NCBI GenBank assembly: GCA_009602735.1
Contig: WELA01001083.1
Span: forward strand, 1-32,084
DNA length: 32,084 nucleotides
Source of the DNA: Mesotaenium endlicherianum
Lineage: Eukaryota; Streptophyta; Zygnematophyceae; Zygnematales; Mesotaeniaceae
Direction: 5' to 3'
Shown piece after piece: positions 29,059 to 32,084 of this stretch. Position numbers and translations under genes: made by a program. The notes under the pieces were generated by a model. The model was not told the origin of the DNA. It saw only the letters and a list, made by a program, of their open reading frames with translations, and did no database searches. How positions within the stretch are numbered: the first letter of the stretch is position 1; each line of letters opens with the position of its first letter.

Positions 29059-29786
29059 TGTAATGAATCAGTATATTAGTAAATATAATATTCATATAAA
29101 TATAATACTTATTTAAGTTCAGCCTACTGAACTCTAGTTGATAATCAGTCTGCTGGACTTTATATTTAATATCAGTTTAACGACTCAGCCGGAAGCAGCA
29201 GGCTGAAGTCCACTTAAGTCAGCTTGCTGACACATTCTTTGACAGCCAGCTGACTTCCGTACTCGGTAGCAGCGAACTGCCTCGATATGCATCTAAGTAT
29301 GATATGCTAGATGAATGGCCAGATGACATCCCTATGATGGATGGCTATTCGGGATGATGGGAGATGGCGGTGGATTTGGTTAACCGAGGTCCTACCAACG
29401 TGGTTAACTCCCGGGTAGGCGGTGCCATCGCACTGGCCGTTGAACAGTAAACTCATTCCATGTACATATGCTAGGCATTGCTCTCGAGTTCGGCATTCGG
29501 AAACGAGGCCAACTCTCTTGTACAGCTTACTAAGAGAAACCTGAATCCAAGGCGAGAAGCCATTGATACGCACTGTCTTCCAACCTTGCTTATGTATGAG
29601 TTTACTGATTTGCATNTTGCATAATTGATGCTAGTTTACTTGCATTTGACTTACGAGTATTATTCAGTGCTAGTGTGTTGTCCTTTGCCGTTTAACCAGT
29701 TAACGAAAAATACCATAAAGATTACTTGCTGATATAAAGATCCTTATTAATTGTTAATCGTCTATTTTGTAAGTCGATTCATTTCA
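29059..29786 (+). repeat. Solo LTR of the chromovirus family
   Basis: Full-length LTR (728 bp, TGTAATG...ATTTCA), flanked by GCAGC on both sides (29054-29058 and 29787-29791). It was left by recombination between the two LTRs of a former element. TATAAAG is at 29733-29739. An undetermined base at 29616 sits between two TTGCAT copies. AAGTCGATTC near the end groups it with copy A. Confidence 0.92.
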
Positions 29787-29915
29787 GCAGCTGCCAATCC
29801 ATAGTGTTGGTTAGGAGTTGGAATATAGTTGTTTTGACCTCTTTGTATTGTTATCGATTAGTCAAGTACAGATAAGCGTAGCAGCATGTAGGAAAGGATT
29901 ACACAAGAACAGATG

Positions 29916-30131
29916 ACGCGCAATTTGTTGCATACTACTACTCCTACTATTCTTCCCTGCATACTACTACTCCTACTATTCTTCCTAATATCACCTTCTT
30001 TCTTTCAAAATCAGGCAATTTGAACACAAATTGTCAAATTCCAAGTTTGACAATGTGTTCAAATTGCTTGATTTCGAAAGAAGGTGATTATAGAAGGAAT
30101 AGTAGGAGTAGTAATATGCTACACTGCGCGT
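29916..30131. repeat. Foldback (MITE-like) inverted repeat
   Basis: The arms run from ACGCGCA (29916) inwards through ACTACTCCTACTATTC, ATCACCTTCTTTC and AATTTGAACACAAATTGTC. The right arm is the reverse complement, ending TGCGCGT (30131). The centre is only a few bases. The left arm carries a short tandem duplication (GCATACTACTACTCC, about 29930 and 29959). The inner arm equals the start of the right repeat units at 28357 and 28654. Confidence 0.65.
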
Positions 30132-30446
30132 AATGTCTTCAAGTCCAATCCTCTCTAAGTCTAGTTATCTGCTATTGATTTCTATAGCTAATTATTATTA
30201 TTGTTTGTATCGGCCTGACCATGTTACAACTCTATTCAAACTTGCCAGTATGCCAGAAAAACGCCAGTATGCTGCTATTTTTTTGTTGGACTTGGTCGCC
30301 GGATCTTCTCTGCACATTACTTTCAATTGACAGCGAAGTACCCTACAATAGAAAAACGCAATATTGCACATGGCTGCCACTGGTGGCTGTTACAAAGAAC
30401 GGAGGCTTGCGCCCCAAAAGAAACCTCTTGCAACTCCAAGTGTCGG
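30132..30446. other. No gene seen
   Basis: Mixed sequence with short open frames only; nothing recognisable. Confidence 0.4.
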
Positions 30447-30622
30447 GGTTAGGGTGGGTGGGTGGGTAAGTGTAGCAGCTTACGCCCTGCTGCAATTTGT
30501 GGTGCATTGCAGGAGGATGCTTTAGAGGGTTTAGGTGAGAGCGACAAAAGAACGCGTTTGAAATTGACATATTCACACTTGTCAAACTTCGATTTGCGAC
30601 ATTTCATGTCGCAAACCTTCAA
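30447..30622 (-). repeat. Inverted, diverged copy of the tyrosine-recombinase element end repeat
   Basis: On the minus strand it reads TTGAAGGTTTGCGACATGAAATGTCGCAAA..., then GTTTGACAAGTGTGAA, then ...GCAGCAGGG...GCTGCTACACTTACCC and a CCCA run. This is the same order as 22959-23124 but with many substitutions. Confidence 0.7.
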
Positions 30623-30741
30623 ACTCCAGATGTTTTGCACATTGATCTCATCAATATTAGATTTTGTAGAGCAGCACAAGTCATTTTTGGAAACGTCTGA
30701 CTTAGACAAAGGAGAAAGATGAAGACTGTCTAAGCACTGAG

Positions 30742-31030
30742 ATGTTTATGGAGCTGGAGCATATGTCGGGCCCCCACAGCGTGGACAGGTTAGTCCACAC
30801 CAGGAAACAGGAAAGTCTCAAGGTTCAATGCTAAACTCCCGTATCCTATGACTGGGAGTGTGGATGCTTTCACTGCTGACTGGTCAGAAGAAAACAGTTA
30901 CGCTTTCCCCCCTCCTCAGCTGATACCTAGTGTTACAGACCTTGTAAGAATCTGCTCTGCAGTTTGCACCTTAGTGATACCATCTGGGCGCATCAGCTAG
31001 CTTGGGGCTTTGTGCAGGAAGTGTCATGGC
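30742..31030 (+). pseudogene. Relic of a second YR-element pol (RNase H tail)
   Basis: Frame pieces match the tail of the RNase H protein at 26790-27060: first MELEHMSGPHSVDRLV, resembling LEAEWGPHLIDRFA; then, in another frame, RFNAKLPY...VDAFTADWSEENSYAFPPP, resembling RFNSRW...INALTEHWAGENNYCFPPP; then CTLVIP and, shifted again, WAHQLAWGF, resembling LQWQSASWWP. At least two frameshifts separate the pieces. The protein differs strongly from the element at 22959, so this is another, older family. Confidence 0.65.
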
Positions 31031-31399
31031 AAGGAACCAAGAACTGCAGATACTATGTCTGAGAGACGGGAAGCAGTATTCAAGAGCAGAGCCGTAAGGA
31101 CTACACAGACCTACAGTCCGACCAGTTCCAGAATTTATGTATCATGGCATGTTGAGATTCTCAGAAACAACTAGCATCAGAACAGAGCAACTGCAGTTCG
31201 AGGAAGAAACAGCCTTTTCAGCAATTCACATGCTCATTCCTGAGGCTAAGAAATGACCAGCAAAAGGCAGGAAGAATTGCCACTTTGTATAGGACTGGCA
31301 AGACTTGGTGTCCTGTAGATACCAACGTTCAACCTCTAAGCTAAGGAGAAGTATAAAATTTAACTTTAAGAGAGAACCAGGCAGCGAGAGGCAGGCCTG
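31031..31399. other. No clear gene; possibly more of the relic
   Basis: Only short frames. RTGKTWCPVDTN (near 31290-31325) faintly recalls the SKWCPVKML block of the recombinase, but this is too weak to annotate. Confidence 0.3.
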
Positions 31400-32084
31400 T
31401 CAGATCTGGTAGTCAATAACAACCTCACTCTGATCCAACTCAGCCGCGGGCTCAGCTGGGGCAGCCGCGGCTGCAGCAGGCCCTGCAGCAGACTCCTTGG
31501 AAGCCCCGCCTTCACCCACAGCAGCAGCAGCACCAGCAGCAGCACCAGCAGCAGCACCAGCAGCAGCAGCTGCCCCTGCTGAGCCCGTAGGCCCGGGCGG
31601 GGGGCGAGTGACACACAGCCACTCGCGGGGCGCGCCGATGTCGTCGCCGCTGCCGCTCTTGGGAAAGTGCCACGCTCCCATCCCCGACTCCTGCTTTCTC
31701 TCTCCCCCCACGTGCACACACACACACACACACACACTCACACGCGCGCCCAACATGCTTCCAGTGGTGAGTTCCCAACTCCCTGGGGTGCAATTCCAAC
31801 AGTCAGTCAAAAAAAACCCAAATCCAGCACAACTTCCAGTGCAGCTTTGGTTCCGGACTCCCCTTGCGCACGCAGACAAAGCAGCAAGTGTCGTACTTGA
31901 GAGCGAACAGCAGGCAGACCAGCGAAGGGAGGGAGGACTGGCAGATGGCGGATAGATGGATAACAAACAGACCTGGATGACGACGGAGTACGGCGGAGGC
32001 GGATGCAGCGCCAGGCCCTGCTGCACGCTGGCCGAGAATCGCACCTGCTCCCCTCCCCCCTCCCCCGCACGGCCAACGCCCCCA
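31400..32084 (-). CDS. Probable 3' end of a host gene, two exons, partial
   Basis: On the minus strand an exon from the window edge to 31973 reads EQVRFSASVQQGLALHPPPPYSVVIQ-like and ends CAG|GT. A 282-bp intron (31972-31691) contains a CA/GT microsatellite (31715-31738) and ends GCAG. The last exon (31690-31400) begins ESGMGAWHFPKSGSGDD, has Ala/Gly runs encoded by a 12-nt CAG-CAG-CAG-CAC type repeat (about 31518-31571), and stops with TGA after SEVVIDYQI. Both splice sites are phase 0 and the joined frame stays open. The intron end is purine-rich rather than pyrimidine-rich, which weakens the case. The family is not recognised; the PPPPY motif could bind WW domains. Confidence 0.4.
   Translation of the reverse strand, partial: GGVGRAGEGGGEQVRFSASVQQGLALHPPPPYSVVIQVCLLSIYPPSASPPSLRWSACCSLSSTTLAALSACARGVRNQSCTGSCAGFGFFLTDCWNCTPGSWELTTGSMLGARVSVCVCVCVHVGGERKQESGMGAWHFPKSGSGDDIGAPREWLCVTRPPPGPTGSAGAAAAAGAAAGAAAGAAAAVGEGGASKESAAGPAAAAAAPAEPAAELDQSEVVIDYQI

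Noticed and set aside
31512..31799. Cys/Val-rich and Ala-rich minus-strand frames across the CA and CAG microsatellites
   Set aside because: They are translations of simple repeats; only the spliced two-exon reading gives non-repetitive protein on both sides.

Overview
This is eukaryotic nuclear DNA dominated by retroelements. The elements point to a green alga or plant-like protist: Ty3/gypsy chromoviruses primed by an initiator-Met-type tRNA, and a tyrosine-recombinase (DIRS/PAT-like) retrotransposon with split direct repeats, an arrangement known from Volvox and Chlamydomonas. GT-AG introns with a TACTAAC-type branch site also appear likely. A prasinophyte such as Cymbomonas is possible, but nothing in the window proves the species.

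Layout. (1) 1-8093, minus strand: chromovirus copy A, open in gag, pol and a third gene (ORF3). It lacks only its 3' LTR, which must start about 2 bases left of the window. (2) 8094-11790: host-like DNA with a duplicated AT-rich segment and an F-box/leucine-rich-repeat reading frame broken by in-frame stops. (3) 11791-21963, plus strand: copy B of the same family, bounded by LTRs and a CTGCA target duplication. It is damaged and has two LTR-gag heads in series; its body is a patchwork of copy-A-like and divergent sequence. (4) 21964-22958: non-coding, with two hairpins. (5) 22959-28927: decayed tyrosine-recombinase retrotransposon (Gag, RT-RNase H, recombinase) with direct repeats at its ends. 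(6) 29059-29786: solo LTR of the chromovirus family with a GCAGC target duplication. (7) 29916-31030: a foldback element, an inverted copy of the tyrosine-recombinase element's end repeat, and a relic of a second RNase H-tail coding region. (8) 31400-32084, minus strand: probably the last two exons of a GC-rich host gene.

How the chromovirus appears to work. Gag is read from the full-length RNA. Pol has no start of its own and is reached by -1 frameshifting at T TTA AAA, followed 7 nt later by a 10-bp hairpin that contains the gag stop codon. ORF3, in the position of env but without membrane features, appears to be made from a spliced RNA. Both copies have a branch-site-like CACTAAC/TACTAAC exactly 24 nt before the AG that precedes the ORF3 start. 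A hairpin-plus-polypurine module occurs twice, once between pol and ORF3 and once before the 3' LTR. ORF3 is conserved in blocks between the two divergent copies and I do not recognise its family. It and its expression signals are the most novel content here.
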